NCBI GenBank assembly: GCA_017436705.1
Contig: JAFSCP010000009.1
Coordinates: 1 to 43,928 of the forward strand
DNA: 43,928 nt
From: Bacillota bacterium
GTDB lineage: Bacteria; Bacillota; Clostridia; Peptostreptococcales; Anaerovoracaceae
Reading direction: 5' to 3'
Part shown: one piece after another, positions 7,453 to 16,598 of the stretch
Position numbering within the stretch: position 1 is the first letter of the stretch
Layout of the letters: every line of letters starts with the position of its first letter
Notes under the pieces: generated by a model
What the model was told of the DNA's origin: nothing
What the model saw: the letters and a program-made list of their open reading frames with translations, nothing else
Database searches by the model: none
Program-made: the position numbers and the translations under genes

Positions 7453-9129
7453 ATGGGATTTTTATCCGATATTGAAATCGCTCAGGCGTGTGAAAAACAG
7501 AGAATTACTGAGATTGCCAAAGTGGCAGGTGTTGATGAAAAATATCTTGAACAGTATGGTAATTACAAGGCAAAGGTAGACTATGCTCTTATCAGAGACA
7601 AGGCAGCAGATCCTGATGCTAAGCTTATCCTTGTAACTGCAATCAATCCTACTCCAGCAGGGGAAGGTAAGACTACAACTACAGTAGGTCTTGCTGATGG
7701 TCTGCGCAAAATCGGTAAAAAATCCGTTGTTGCTCTCCGTGAACCATCCCTGGGACCTGTTTTCGGCGTAAAGGGCGGCGCAGCAGGCGGCGGTTATGCA
7801 CAGGTAGTTCCGATGGAAGATATCAACCTTCATTTCACAGGTGACTTCCATGCAATCGGAGCAGCTAACAACCTGCTTGCGGCAATGCTTGACAACCACA
7901 TCCAGCAGGGCAACAGCCTTAATATCGACCCTCGTAAGATTACATGGAGAAGAGCTGTTGACATGAACGACAGACAGCTCAGAAACATTGTCGATGGTCT
8001 TGGCGGCAAGCCAAACGGAACTCCAAGAGAAGATGGTTTCGATATTACCGTTGCTTCTGAAGTAATGGCAGTTCTCTGCCTTGCAAGCGATATTACTGAC
8101 TTAAAGGAAAGATTAGCAAGAATTATCGTTGCTTATACATATGATGACAAGCCTGTAACAGCAGGTCAGTTAAAGGCACAGGGCGCTATGGCGGCTCTTC
8201 TCAAAGATGCTCTCAAGCCAAACCTTGTACAGACTTTAGAAGGAACTCCTGCATTTATCCACGGCGGACCTTTCGCAAATATTGCTCACGGCTGCAACTC
8301 TGTAACTGCAACCAGAATGGCAATGAAGCTTGGTGAATATGCAGTAACAGAAGCAGGTTTCGGTGCAGACCTTGGTGCAGAAAAGTTCCTTGACATCAAG
8401 TGCAGAATGGCAGGCCTTAAGCCTTCTGCAGTGGTAATCGTTGCTACAGTACGTGCTCTCAAGCACCACGGCGGCGTTGCAAAGGCTGACCTTAACAACG
8501 AAAACCTTGCAGCTCTTGAAGCAGGTCTTCCAAACCTCCTTCAGCATGTGGAAAACATCAAGACTGTATTCGGTCTTCCATGCGTAGTGGCAATCAATGC
8601 TTTCCCTACCGACACAGCTGCTGAACTCAAGCTTGTTGAAGACAAGTGCAGAGAACTTGGCGTAAACGTTGCGCTTTCTGAAGTATGGGCAAAGGGCGGC
8701 GAAGGCGGCAAGGCTCTTGCTGAAGAAGTTGTAAGACTTTGCGAAGAACCGAACGATTTCAGATTCTGCTACGAAGCTGATGGCACAATTATGGAAAAAC
8801 TCAATGCAATTGCAACTAAAGTTTACCACGCAGATGGCGTGCAGCTTGTGGGCAATGCGGTTAAGCAAATCAAGCAGCTTGAAGAATTAGGTTTCAGCAA
8901 TATGCCAATCTGTATGGCAAAGACTCAGTACAGCTTCTCCGACGATCAGACTAAGCTTGGAGCTCCTAGAAACTTCACAATCCAGGTAAGAAACCTCAAG
9001 GTATCTGCAGGTGCTGGATTCATCGTTGCACTGACTGGTGACATCATGACAATGCCTGGACTTCCTAAGGTTCCTGCTGCAGAAAAAATTGACGTTGATG
9101 AAAATGGTGTAATCACAGGACTCTTCTAG
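7453..9129 (+). CDS. fhs: Formate-tetrahydrofolate ligase
   Basis: Joins formate to THF with ATP to give 10-formyl-THF, the entry step of the methyl branch in acetogens and a C1 source for purine and methionine synthesis in many Clostridia. The 558-residue length is that of the family. The P-loop [11 protein letters not shown] (residues about 72-82), [24 protein letters not shown] and the HFTGDFHAI segment are all typical. CGGAGG precedes the ATG. It heads an operon with fchA, folD and a formate channel, so the pathway formate to methylene-THF is complete here; no methylene-THF reductase is in the window. Codon use is strongly biased, as expected for a highly expressed gene. Confidence 0.98.
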   Translation: MGFLSDIEIAQACEKQRITEIAKVAGVDEKYLEQYGNYKAKVDYALIRDKAADPDAKLILVTAINPTPAGEGKTTTTVGLADGLRKIGKKSVVALREPSLGPVFGVKGGAAGGGYAQVVPMEDINLHFTGDFHAIGAANNLLAAMLDNHIQQGNSLNIDPRKITWRRAVDMNDRQLRNIVDGLGGKPNGTPREDGFDITVASEVMAVLCLASDITDLKERLARIIVAYTYDDKPVTAGQLKAQGAMAALLKDALKPNLVQTLEGTPAFIHGGPFANIAHGCNSVTATRMAMKLGEYAVTEAGFGADLGAEKFLDIKCRMAGLKPSAVVIVATVRALKHHGGVAKADLNNENLAALEAGLPNLLQHVENIKTVFGLPCVVAINAFPTDTAAELKLVEDKCRELGVNVALSEVWAKGGEGGKALAEEVVRLCEEPNDFRFCYEADGTIMEKLNAIATKVYHADGVQLVGNAVKQIKQLEELGFSNMPICMAKTQYSFSDDQTKLGAPRNFTIQVRNLKVSAGAGFIVALTGDIMTMPGLPKVPAAEKIDVDENGVITGLF

Positions 9130-9266
9130 GGTTCGCTGCGATAATAATACAGCTTCGCTGTAATGAAGCGAACCCAGCGAAATCTGGTAAACCAGATTTC
9201 TGAACCATCGCTTCGATCGTGTCAGCGGCGTGGAAGGTTCGCTTGCGATTCCGTAAAGCGGAATCT
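9129..9266. repeat. Dispersed hairpin repeat between fhs and fchA
   Basis: A chain of perfect short hairpins: GGGTTCGCT/AGCGAACCC (9129-9137 with 9167-9175) enclosing ACAGC-TTC-GCTGT (9149-9161); AAATCTGGT-AA-ACCAGATTT (9180-9199); GATTCCG/CGGAATC (9247-9265). Read on the minus strand, the last hairpin is followed by AAGCGAACCTTCCACGC, whose end matches the first ten bases of the window. The block begins at the fhs stop codon and ends 19 bases before fchA, so it sits inside the operon and would be part of the mRNA. Confidence 0.6.
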
Positions 9267-9284
9267 GAAAGGCAAGGTAAATCA

Positions 9285-9896
9285 ATGAAAAAAATGAATT
9301 TAGATGCCTTTGCGGAGCAGCTTGCGTCCAATGCGCCGGTTCCCGGTGGCGGCGGAGCCTCTGCTCTGGCGGGTGCTGTTGGTATTGCCCTTGGCAATAT
9401 GGTCGGTTCACTGACTACAGGCAAGAAAAAATATGCAGATGTTGAAGCGGAAATTATTGCTCTCAATGAAAAAGCAGCAGTTTTACGCGGACAGCTCCTT
9501 GACCTGATGGAAAAGGATGCGGAGGTTTTTGAGCCGTTATCAAAGGCTTACAGCATTCCTAAAGATGATCCGTCAAGAGATGAGGTCATGGCAGTGGTTC
9601 TTAAGCAGGCATCAGAAGTGCCACTTGAAATTATGCGTAAATGCTGTGAAGCAATAGATCTTATCGGTGTTTATGCACAGAAAGGCAGCGTGCTTGCTGT
9701 TTCTGATGCGGGATGCGGTGCTGCAATCTGCAGAGCAGCGCTTGAAAGCGCGGCACTCAACGTATACATTAACACAAAATCTATGCAAGACAGAGCGCTT
9801 GCAGAACACCTGAACGCAGAAGTCAGGGTGATGCTTGATGAATACTGCGCAAAGGCAGAGATGATATATAACGCTGTCAAAGAAAGGCTAGTTTAA
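9285..9896 (+). CDS. fchA: Methenyl-THF cyclohydrolase / cyclodeaminase family
   Basis: The 203-residue product belongs to the FTCD cyclodeaminase-like family (FchA), which converts 5,10-methenyl-THF and 10-formyl-THF into each other. The N-terminal PVPGGGGASALAGAVGIALGNMV loop is the family signature. I start at the ATG at 9285 because the protein alignment begins there and an AAGG motif lies some 15 bases upstream. Upstream codons are open but belong to the hairpin repeat. It overlaps the folD start by one base. With folD also carrying cyclohydrolase activity, this step appears to be doubled, as is usual in several Clostridia. Confidence 0.92.
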   Translation: MKKMNLDAFAEQLASNAPVPGGGGASALAGAVGIALGNMVGSLTTGKKKYADVEAEIIALNEKAAVLRGQLLDLMEKDAEVFEPLSKAYSIPKDDPSRDEVMAVVLKQASEVPLEIMRKCCEAIDLIGVYAQKGSVLAVSDAGCGAAICRAALESAALNVYINTKSMQDRALAEHLNAEVRVMLDEYCAKAEMIYNAVKERLV

Positions 9897-10750
9897 TGGC
9901 AGAAATATTAAAAGGAGCGCCTGTTACGGCGGCTCTCAATGAAAAAATGACTGCAGAAGTTGCAGAGTTAAAAACAAAGGGAGTAGTGCCTGCACTTGCT
10001 ATTTTACGTGTGGGTGAAAGAGATGACGACCTTTCTTACGAAAGAGGCGCAATGAAGCGCTGTGAAACTGTAGGCGTGGAAGTAAAGAATGTGGTGCTTC
10101 CTGCAGATGTTGAAAGTGAGACTTTCTTCAGAACACTGGAAGAACTGAATAAGGACCCGGCTGTTCATGGCATACTCATGTTCAGACCTCTTCCAAAGCA
10201 TATCGACGGGGAAAAAGCCCGTCAGATGCTGAGCCCTGCCAAGGATATTGACGGATGCACTGACGGCTCACTTGCCGGAGTATTTACCAATACAAAGGTT
10301 GGTTTTGCACCGTGCACAGCTCAGGCTGCAATTGAAATCCTTGACTATTATGGCATCGACTGCACGGGTAAAAAGGCTGCGATAATCGGAAGATCCCTGG
10401 TGGTTGGCAGACCGGTTTCAATGATGCTCATGCATAAGAATGCCACAGTAACTATTTGTCATACCAAAACTGTGGACATGCCTTCTGTAACAAGAGAGGC
10501 AGATATTCTCATCGTATGCGCCGGCCAGATGGAAAGCATCGGGGCTGAATACCTGAGAGAAGGTCAGATAGTTGTGGATGTGGGTATCGGCTGGAATGAA
10601 GAAAAAGGTAAGCTTTGCGGTGACGTGAAGTTTGAAGAAGCTGAATCTTTTGTGGGTGCAATTACACCGGTTCCCGGAGGTGTGGGAACTGTTACAACAA
10701 GTGTTTTGGTGTCACATGTAGTAGAAGCTGCGAGGAGGACAATTCAGTGA
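9896..10750 (+). CDS. folD: Bifunctional methylene-THF dehydrogenase / methenyl-THF cyclohydrolase
   Basis: A 284-residue FolD that oxidises 5,10-methylene-THF with NAD(P)+ and hydrolyses the methenyl product. The segment around SYERGAMKRCETVGVE holds the catalytic Lys; it reads SYERGAMK where many FolD have SYVRMK, a small but common variation. Residues DIDGCTDGSLAG, the NAD-binding GRSLVVGRPVSMMLMHKNATVTICH segment and the C-terminal TPVPGGVGTVTTSVL are all typical. The start overlaps the fchA stop (TAATG), and the stop overlaps the next start by four bases, so translation is coupled. Confidence 0.96.
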   Translation: MAEILKGAPVTAALNEKMTAEVAELKTKGVVPALAILRVGERDDDLSYERGAMKRCETVGVEVKNVVLPADVESETFFRTLEELNKDPAVHGILMFRPLPKHIDGEKARQMLSPAKDIDGCTDGSLAGVFTNTKVGFAPCTAQAAIEILDYYGIDCTGKKAAIIGRSLVVGRPVSMMLMHKNATVTICHTKTVDMPSVTREADILIVCAGQMESIGAEYLREGQIVVDVGIGWNEEKGKLCGDVKFEEAESFVGAITPVPGGVGTVTTSVLVSHVVEAARRTIQ

Positions 10751-11367
10751 GACATTTAAGAACATTTTTATATTCAGTAGTAGCCGGACTTTGTATCGGT
10801 CTTGGCGGTGCTGTATTCCTTTCAGTGGAAAACAAGATTATAGGCTCAGCCCTGTTCACCATTGCACTGTTTGTAATCTGCACATTCGGATTCAATCTGT
10901 ATACCGGCAAAGTATGCTATGTGTTTGATAACCGTCCGGCTTATGTACTGGATGTGGTTATCATCTGGCTCGGAAACCTTGTCGGATGCTGGGGAACAAG
11001 TATGCTTTACGGAATGACCCGTATTGCGGGAATTTCTGAAAAAGCTGCAGCTCTGTGCCAGGTAAAATTTGATGACAGTCTGCTGAGCATTTTCATACTG
11101 GGGATTTTCTGTAATCTCTGCATATATATCGGTGTAGAAGGGTTCAAGAAAAATCCACATGAAGTGGGCAAGTATCTTTCACTTTTCTTCGGTGTAATGG
11201 TGTTTATTCTCTGCGGTTTTGAACACTGCATTGCAAACATGTTTTACATATCAATTGCAGGAATGTGGAGTGGTGAAGCTTTCGTATTCCTGATTGTAAA
11301 TACTCTTGGTAACGCTGTGGGCGGCTGGATTGTTCCGTTGCTCCGCAAACTTCCGGAGGAAAAATAA
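10747..11367 (+). CDS. Formate/nitrite transporter (FNT) family channel
   Basis: A 206-residue integral membrane protein with about six hydrophobic segments. FNLYTGKVCYV, LGNLVGCWG and the GFEHCIANMFYI segment, which holds the central His, correspond to the conserved positions of FNT channels that pass formate, nitrite or hydrosulfide. It is shorter than FocA (about 280) at both ends but keeps the core repeats. The GTG start overlaps the folD stop (GTGA). Its place in an operon with formate-THF ligase makes formate the most likely substrate, either as import for the ligase or as release of excess. Confidence 0.85.
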   Translation: MRHLRTFLYSVVAGLCIGLGGAVFLSVENKIIGSALFTIALFVICTFGFNLYTGKVCYVFDNRPAYVLDVVIIWLGNLVGCWGTSMLYGMTRIAGISEKAAALCQVKFDDSLLSIFILGIFCNLCIYIGVEGFKKNPHEVGKYLSLFFGVMVFILCGFEHCIANMFYISIAGMWSGEAFVFLIVNTLGNAVGGWIVPLLRKLPEEK

Positions 11368-11371
11368 CTTA

Positions 11372-11474
11372 TTGTCAGAGTAAGGACAGTGCGTTAAGTG
11401 CCAGCGGATGGGATGTTGCCGCTGGACGAAGGAGTTTGGACTCCGCGGTGCTGTACCTGCGTCCGCTGCTGCAA
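11372..11474 (+). promoter_or_regulatory. Tetrahydrofolate (THF) riboswitch, folT type
   Basis: The conserved cores are present in order: GCGTTAAGTG (11391-11400), ATGGGATGTTG (11408-11418) flanked by a CCAGCGG/CCGCTGG stem, ACGAA followed by a GGAG/CTCC stem, GCGGTG (11445-11450), then GTCCGCT. The P2 stem GGACAG/CTGTACC and the outer stem TTGTCAG/CTGCTGCAA close the three-way pseudoknotted fold known for THF riboswitches. It lies directly before folT, the classic location. High THF would lower expression of the folate transporter. Confidence 0.93.
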
Positions 11475-11486
11475 GAAAGAACAAAA

Positions 11487-11521
11487 TTCCTTCCTGTAGC
11501 AAGACAGAAAGGAGTTTTTTT
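11487..11521 (+). terminator. Riboswitch expression platform: hairpin over the folT ribosome binding site
   Basis: TCCTTCCTGT (11488-11497) pairs with ACAGAAAGGA (11504-11513) apart from one mismatch, and seven T follow. The right arm holds the AAGGAG ribosome binding site of folT, so the hairpin can stop transcription, hide the binding site, or both. Confidence 0.8.
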
Positions 11522-12028
11522 ATGAAAAAATTTGACACAAGGCTGCTTGTAACAGCAGCAGTATTGATTGCGCTTAATGTAGTGCTTTCAAGATTTCTTT
11601 CCATCAATGCATGGAATATCAAAATCGGTTTCACTTTTGTGACAATCTTTGTGGCAGGGTATTTTTACGGACCTGGGTTTTCGGCTACGGTTGCAGTAAT
11701 CGCTGATATCATAGGCGCGCTTCTGTTTCCGAGCGGAGCATTCTTTCCGGGATTTACGCTGACTGCACTTCTTACAGGACTGCTGTTCGGTTTTATGCTG
11801 CATAAGAAGCAGACTCCGGTCCGTATTCTGATTACTGTGCTTGCCGACCAGCTTATACTGGGGTTACTGGTCAATACGTACTGGATTGCTATCCTTTATG
11901 GCACAACATTCGGAGCAGCTGTAATGACCAGAATAGTCCAGTGCCTGATTATGATTCCGGTGGAGCTTGTAACCATAAGTCTGCTTATGAAAAAGCTGCC
12001 GGCTGTCAGAAGACAAATATTGAAATAA
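11522..12028 (+). CDS. folT: Folate ECF transporter substrate-binding component
   Basis: A 168-residue membrane S-component with about six helices. RFLSINAWNIKIGF, GPGFSATVAVIADIIGALLFPSGAFFPGFTLTALLTGLLFGF and the late VNTYW segment fit FolT. It binds folate and works with a shared ECF energising module (two ATPases plus EcfT) encoded elsewhere. The ATG at 11522 is seven bases after the AAGGAG site in the riboswitch platform; earlier in-frame codons run through the riboswitch and are not coding. It supplies the cofactor that the preceding four genes use. A terminator follows. Confidence 0.93.
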   Translation: MKKFDTRLLVTAAVLIALNVVLSRFLSINAWNIKIGFTFVTIFVAGYFYGPGFSATVAVIADIIGALLFPSGAFFPGFTLTALLTGLLFGFMLHKKQTPVRILITVLADQLILGLLVNTYWIAILYGTTFGAAVMTRIVQCLIMIPVELVTISLLMKKLPAVRRQILK

Positions 12029-12039
12029 CATTCAGAAAG

Positions 12040-12072
12040 CAGATTCTGATCAAAATCAGGGTCTGTTTTTTT
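12040..12072 (+). terminator. Rho-independent terminator after folT
   Basis: CAGATTCTGAT-CAAA-ATCAGGGTCTG has an 11-bp stem with one mismatched position and is followed by seven T. Confidence 0.9.
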
Positions 12073-12230
12073 GTGTATTTTTTGTCGCCAAAAAACTGTT
12101 AAAGTATTGTAAATACAGCGCTAAAAAAGGAGAGAAAGGCACAAAAATAATTTTAAAGTGCTATAATTCACCTTGTGGAATTCCCTGCATATAACAAGAA
12201 TATCTGACGGGGAAAACGGAGGTGTGAAAA

Positions 12231-13613
12231 ATGTTGGCACAACTTACAGCGGCTGGGATCTTTGTAGTAATGTTCGGCCTTATCGTGTGGGATAAGATTG
12301 AGAGACACATAGTTACCCTTGCCTGTGGCGCGGCAACTCTGGTGCTCGTTTTCGGTGTGTGTATGCGTGATATGGGTGCTGCGTGGAAAACACTTGCACT
12401 TGAACAGATTTTTACGGTTGAGTTCTGGTATCACATTCAGCATGCAGGTACAGAATCGGGCGGAATAAACTGGGCTACCATAATTTTCATCTCTGGCATG
12501 ATGATAATGGTAGAAGGAATGAGCAGTGTGGGATTTTTCAGGTGGCTTTGTATGGCAATTGCCAAGCTGGTGAGATACAGACCGGTACCGATTCTCATCG
12601 CTTTTATGATAGTATCTGCGGTTCTGTCCATGTTCATTGACAGCATAACCGTCATTCTCTTCCTTGCAGCTGTAACTACAGAACTTGCAAAAATAGTACA
12701 TTTTGATCCGGTACCGGTTATTCTTGCAGAGATTTTCTGTGCTAACCTGGGAGGATCCGCAACCATGTGCGGCGATCCGCATAATATTATTATAGGAACT
12801 ACTCTGGGATATTCTTTTATGGATTTCCTGGGAAATACAGGGTTGATTGCGGGAATCTCACTCATTATAGTAATCGTATATTTTTATTTCTGTTTCCGTA
12901 AAAAACTGTCTGCCGGCGGTGAGGGGACAGGAAAGACGGGAACTCTGGTAACGGAAACCATCGCCGCGGACAAAAACAATCCGCCTGTAAAAATTAATGA
13001 CCCTGTAGCATTTTATTTCAGTGCGGCAATTTTTGCACTGGCAGTAGTACTGCTTGTGACACACGCATATTCAGGGCTGACCGTAGCAACAATCGGTGTG
13101 ATTATTGCTGTCCTTACCCTGATGACCGGAGGAAAAAAATCTTTTAAGCTGCTGAAACAGCTCGATTACAAAACATTGCTGTTTTTTATAGGACTGTTTA
13201 TTGTAGTGGGAGGTCTGGAACAGACCGGTGCGCTGGAAGTAATTGCAGAATTCATAGGCAGCATCAGCGGCGGAAATCCGATGATTATGGCCGCAATTAT
13301 TATCTGGATTTCAGGTATTGCAAGTGCCTTTGTGGATAATATTCCTTTCGCGGCAACAATGATTCCGGTAATAAAAAGCCTGGCTGCAATGCATGGTGCA
13401 GACCTTTCAGTTCTGGCATGGTCTCTGGCTATGGGTACTGATATCGGCGGGAGTGCAACTCCTATCGGGGCATCGGCTAATGTGGTCGGTATATCAGTGC
13501 TTTCACAGAAGGGATACAAGGTTTCATGGGGAAGGTACTGTCTGTACATGGTTCCTGCCAGCATAATCGTGCTTCTGATTTCAAATGCATTTATATGGCT
13601 GCGGTATTTTTAA
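12231..13613 (+). CDS. ArsB/NhaD-family ion transporter
   Basis: A 460-residue carrier with about eleven membrane segments in two repeats, as in the IT superfamily. The GGSATMCGDPHNIIIG segment of the first half and DIGGSATPIGASANVVG of the second half are the paired family signatures, and VDNIPFAATMIPV matches the second-half re-entrant region. Members move Na+/H+, arsenite, or organic anions; the sequence does not decide which. No arsR, arsC or arsA is nearby, which makes an arsenic role less likely than a Na+/H+ or anion role. GGAGGTG precedes the ATG by about six bases, and terminators lie on both sides, so it is a single-gene unit. Confidence 0.85.
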   Translation: MLAQLTAAGIFVVMFGLIVWDKIERHIVTLACGAATLVLVFGVCMRDMGAAWKTLALEQIFTVEFWYHIQHAGTESGGINWATIIFISGMMIMVEGMSSVGFFRWLCMAIAKLVRYRPVPILIAFMIVSAVLSMFIDSITVILFLAAVTTELAKIVHFDPVPVILAEIFCANLGGSATMCGDPHNIIIGTTLGYSFMDFLGNTGLIAGISLIIVIVYFYFCFRKKLSAGGEGTGKTGTLVTETIAADKNNPPVKINDPVAFYFSAAIFALAVVLLVTHAYSGLTVATIGVIIAVLTLMTGGKKSFKLLKQLDYKTLLFFIGLFIVVGGLEQTGALEVIAEFIGSISGGNPMIMAAIIIWISGIASAFVDNIPFAATMIPVIKSLAAMHGADLSVLAWSLAMGTDIGGSATPIGASANVVGISVLSQKGYKVSWGRYCLYMVPASIIVLLISNAFIWLRYF

Positions 13614-13624
13614 GGCAGATTAAG

Positions 13625-13652
13625 AGGATGTATCATGTATACATCCTTTTTT
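13625..13652 (+). terminator. Rho-independent terminator
   Basis: AGGATGTAT-CATGT-ATACATCCT has a 9-bp stem and is followed by a run of six T. Confidence 0.9.
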
Positions 13653-13749
13653 ATTGAAAAAAGGACTGGAAATGTTTCATCCTTTTGTGTTATAATATTT
13701 CTCGTGCATTTTTAAAAAAAGAAAAAATAATGTATATTTTGGAGGAACT

Positions 13750-14970
13750 ATGTTAAAGAATTTTTTAAGTGCCTGGAACAAAATCAGCTTGGTTAAGCAG
13801 ATCATCCTTGGTCTTGCTGTTGGCATCGTATTGGCACTCATCGCTCCGCAGCAGCTCAGCGGTATTACAATTTTAGGTGACTTATTCGTAGGAGCATTAA
13901 AGGCAGTAGCTCCTGTTCTCGTATTTTTCCTGGTTATGTCTGCAATTTCACAGCACAAGTCAGGACAGAAGACTAACATGAAGTCAATCATCATTTTATA
14001 CTTACTCGGAACTTTCCTTGCAGGTACTCTTGCAGTAGTTGCAAGCTTCATTTTCCCTGTGGAACTTGTCCTTGCCAACCCGGAAGCAGGCAGCGTTGCG
14101 CCTCCTGAAGGCATCGGTGAAGTTCTCAGAACTCTCGTATTCAATGTAGTATCAAACCCTGTAAACGCACTTCTTAACGCAAACTACATCGGTATTCTTG
14201 CATGGGCGATTCTTCTTGGTGTTGCTCTCAGAGGAGCATCCGAAAATACAAAGAATTTCCTTGGTGATGTTTCCGAAGCAGTTTCCCAGGTTATCAGATG
14301 GGTTATCAGATTCGCACCTCTGGGTGTAATGGGTCTCGTATTCAACTCCATTGCAACAACAGGTCTCAAGAGCTTACTTGAATATGGAAAGATTATTGTT
14401 CTCTTAGTAGCAGTAATGCTGGTTGATGCTCTCGTAATCAATCCGATTATCGTTTATGTAAATACCCGTCAGAATCCTTTCCCACTGGTTCTCAAGTGCC
14501 TCAAGGACAGCGGTATCACTGCTTTCTTCACAAGAAGCTCTGCTGCCAACATTCCTGTAAACATGAAGCTCTGTGAAGAACTTAAGCTGGACAAGGATAC
14601 TTACTCAATTTCCATTCCTTTAGGCGCTACAATCAACATGGGTGGTGCAGCAATTACTATCTCCATCCTTACTCTTGCAGCAACTCACACTCTTGGAATT
14701 CAGGTAGACTTTGCAAGTGCAATTATCCTCTGCTTGCTTTCTGCAATCAGTGCATGCGGTGCTTCCGGTGTTGCAGGCGGTTCACTTCTTCTGATTCCGC
14801 TGGCTTGCTCACTGTTTGGTATTCCGAACGATATCGCAATGCAGGTTGTAGGTGTTGGTTTCATCATCGGTGTTATTCAGGACTCCTGCGAAACTGCACT
14901 CAACTCATCAACAGACGTACTTTTCACTGCAACAGCTGACATTGCAGCAAAGAAAAAAGCTAATAAATAA
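13750..14970 (+). CDS. sstT: Serine/threonine:sodium symporter
   Basis: A 406-residue dicarboxylate/amino acid:cation symporter of the SstT group. [51 protein letters not shown] is the hairpin plus TM7 region of the family, and [27 protein letters not shown] and the Asp/Asn pattern [22 protein letters not shown] near the end match SstT. It imports Ser and Thr with Na+. Serine import fits the folate pathway next door, as Ser is a major C1 donor; that link is inference. GGAGG lies just before the ATG, and the strongly biased codon use suggests high expression. Terminators flank it. Confidence 0.95.
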   Translation: MLKNFLSAWNKISLVKQIILGLAVGIVLALIAPQQLSGITILGDLFVGALKAVAPVLVFFLVMSAISQHKSGQKTNMKSIIILYLLGTFLAGTLAVVASFIFPVELVLANPEAGSVAPPEGIGEVLRTLVFNVVSNPVNALLNANYIGILAWAILLGVALRGASENTKNFLGDVSEAVSQVIRWVIRFAPLGVMGLVFNSIATTGLKSLLEYGKIIVLLVAVMLVDALVINPIIVYVNTRQNPFPLVLKCLKDSGITAFFTRSSAANIPVNMKLCEELKLDKDTYSISIPLGATINMGGAAITISILTLAATHTLGIQVDFASAIILCLLSAISACGASGVAGGSLLLIPLACSLFGIPNDIAMQVVGVGFIIGVIQDSCETALNSSTDVLFTATADIAAKKKANK

Positions 14971-14979
14971 ACACTTCAT

Positions 14980-15010
14980 AACCTCTGGATTACGGTCCGG
15001 AGGTTTTGTT
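14980..15010 (+). terminator. Rho-independent terminator after sstT
   Basis: AACCTCTGG pairs with CCGGAGGTT (one mismatch) around an 8-9 nt loop, followed by TTGTTT. Confidence 0.8.
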
Positions 15011-15034
15011 TATATAAAAAAACAATTTGCATAA

Positions 15035-15063
15035 TTGTAAAATCTTAACGGAAGTTATATAAT
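15035..15063 (+). promoter_or_regulatory. Sigma-70-type promoter of the MATE gene
   Basis: TTGTAA (15035-15040), a 17-bp spacer and a perfect TATAAT (15058-15063), 50 bases before the MATE start. Confidence 0.75.
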
Positions 15064-15112
15064 TGCGATAAAGAAAAACTTAATACTTTAATGTATAACA
15101 GGTGACATAAAA

Positions 15113-16534
15113 ATGGAACTGATTAAAAAGAACAAAGAGCGTAAAGTGAAGCATGAAATCATTATGACAGAGGGACCGATTCTGAGCAAAATGCTCATGT
15201 TTGCATTCCCTCTCATGGCATCAAGTATGCTGCAGATTCTTTTCAATGCGGCGGATATTGTAGTTGTAGGAAGATTTGCGGGTGACAATTCCCTGGCGGC
15301 AGTAGGTTCAACTACATCACTGGTAAACCTGATGGTTACACTGTTCCTCGGACTTTCGGTAGGTGCCAATGTAGTTACCGCAAGGTATTTCGGAGCACAG
15401 AAGAGCCGCGAGCTTGGAGAAACTGTTCATACTGCAATTACAGTCAGTCTGGTCAGCGGAGCCTTTCTTACAGTTCTGGGGCTTATATTTGCAGAACCTG
15501 CACTGAGACTGATGCAGTCACCGGAGACTGTAATACATCTGGCAGCGCTTTACCTGAGAATATATTTTATCGGAATGCCTGCCATGATGATATATAACTT
15601 CGGAAGTGCTATGCTGAGAGCAAAGGGGGACACCCAGAGGCCTCTTTATTATCTGGCTCTGGCAGGGGTCATCAATGTGACACTGAACCTTATATTTGTA
15701 ATTGTATTACATATGGATGTGGCTGGTGTAGCGGCTGCAACTGTGATTTCACAGTGCGTTTCAGCATTTCTGGTAGTAAGGTGCCTTTGCATGGAAGAAG
15801 GCGTAATGAAGCTGGATCTGAAAAAACTGAAAATACATAAGCAGAGGCTCTTTGCTATCCTGCAGGTCGGTCTTCCGGCAGGATTCCAGGGAATTCTCTT
15901 CTCAATATCAAATGTACTGATCCAGTCAGCAGTTAATACTTACGGAGATGTGGCTATGGCCGGAAATGCGGCATCACAGAATCTGGAAGGCTTCGTGTAC
16001 TTCGGAATGCAGGCATTTTATCAGGCGGCGATTTCCTTTACCAGCCAGAACATGGGTGCAGGAAAGTTTGAGAGAATCAGGCCTATCATGAAATGGTCCA
16101 TGATCTGTACTGCTGCAATAGGGCTGGTTATGGGGCTGATTTTCTATGCTCTTGGTCCTGTACTTCTAGGTATTTATTCAACAAGTCCGGATGTAATCGC
16201 AAGCGGTATGATCAGAATGGCCTTTATATGTGCACCTTATGCAATCTGCGGCCTTATGGATACAATGGTAGGTGTACTCAGGGGTCTGGGCTATTCAATT
16301 GTACCGATGGTTGTTTCCCTGGTAGGAGCATGCCTTTCAAGAATTGTCTGGATTTCAGTACTGTTTGCAGTTAACGATAATCCTGTAATACATCTTGTGT
16401 ACGCATCATATCCTGCAACCTGGTCTCTGACACTTGTGGCTCATTGCATCTGCTACTGGTGGATTATGGAACATAAGATAAAGCCTATGCATGTAAAGAA
16501 ACTGGAAAGAGAAGCAGAATTGACACAAATATAA
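15113..16534 (+). CDS. MATE family efflux transporter
   Basis: A 473-residue carrier with about twelve membrane segments. The N-terminal GPILSKMLMFAFPLMASSMLQILFNAADIVVVGRF segment and the repeat of this pattern in the second half (PAGFQGILFSISNVLIQSAVNTYG) are typical of the NorM/DinF-related clostridial MATE group. Members export drugs or metabolites in exchange for Na+ or H+; the substrate is not predictable. AGGTGA precedes the ATG. The last 20 residues are charged and cytoplasmic. RidA follows after 64 bases and has its own promoter, which begins right at the MATE stop codon. Confidence 0.93.
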   Translation: MELIKKNKERKVKHEIIMTEGPILSKMLMFAFPLMASSMLQILFNAADIVVVGRFAGDNSLAAVGSTTSLVNLMVTLFLGLSVGANVVTARYFGAQKSRELGETVHTAITVSLVSGAFLTVLGLIFAEPALRLMQSPETVIHLAALYLRIYFIGMPAMMIYNFGSAMLRAKGDTQRPLYYLALAGVINVTLNLIFVIVLHMDVAGVAAATVISQCVSAFLVVRCLCMEEGVMKLDLKKLKIHKQRLFAILQVGLPAGFQGILFSISNVLIQSAVNTYGDVAMAGNAASQNLEGFVYFGMQAFYQAAISFTSQNMGAGKFERIRPIMKWSMICTAAIGLVMGLIFYALGPVLLGIYSTSPDVIASGMIRMAFICAPYAICGLMDTMVGVLRGLGYSIVPMVVSLVGACLSRIVWISVLFAVNDNPVIHLVYASYPATWSLTLVAHCICYWWIMEHKIKPMHVKKLEREAELTQI

Positions 16535-16535
16535 G

Positions 16536-16564
16536 TTGAGAAGAAATTTTATTCGTGATATACT
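16536..16564 (+). promoter_or_regulatory. Promoter of ridA
   Basis: TTGAGA (16536-16541), 17-bp spacer, TATACT (16559-16564). It starts two bases after the MATE stop codon. Confidence 0.7.
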
Positions 16565-16598
16565 TAATATAATTCAGAATAACAGGAGGAATTTTCAA

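Noticed and set aside
12231..13613. Arsenite pump call (arsB)
   Set aside because: The family signature fits ArsB/NhaD equally well with other substrates, and no ars genes accompany it; left at family level.
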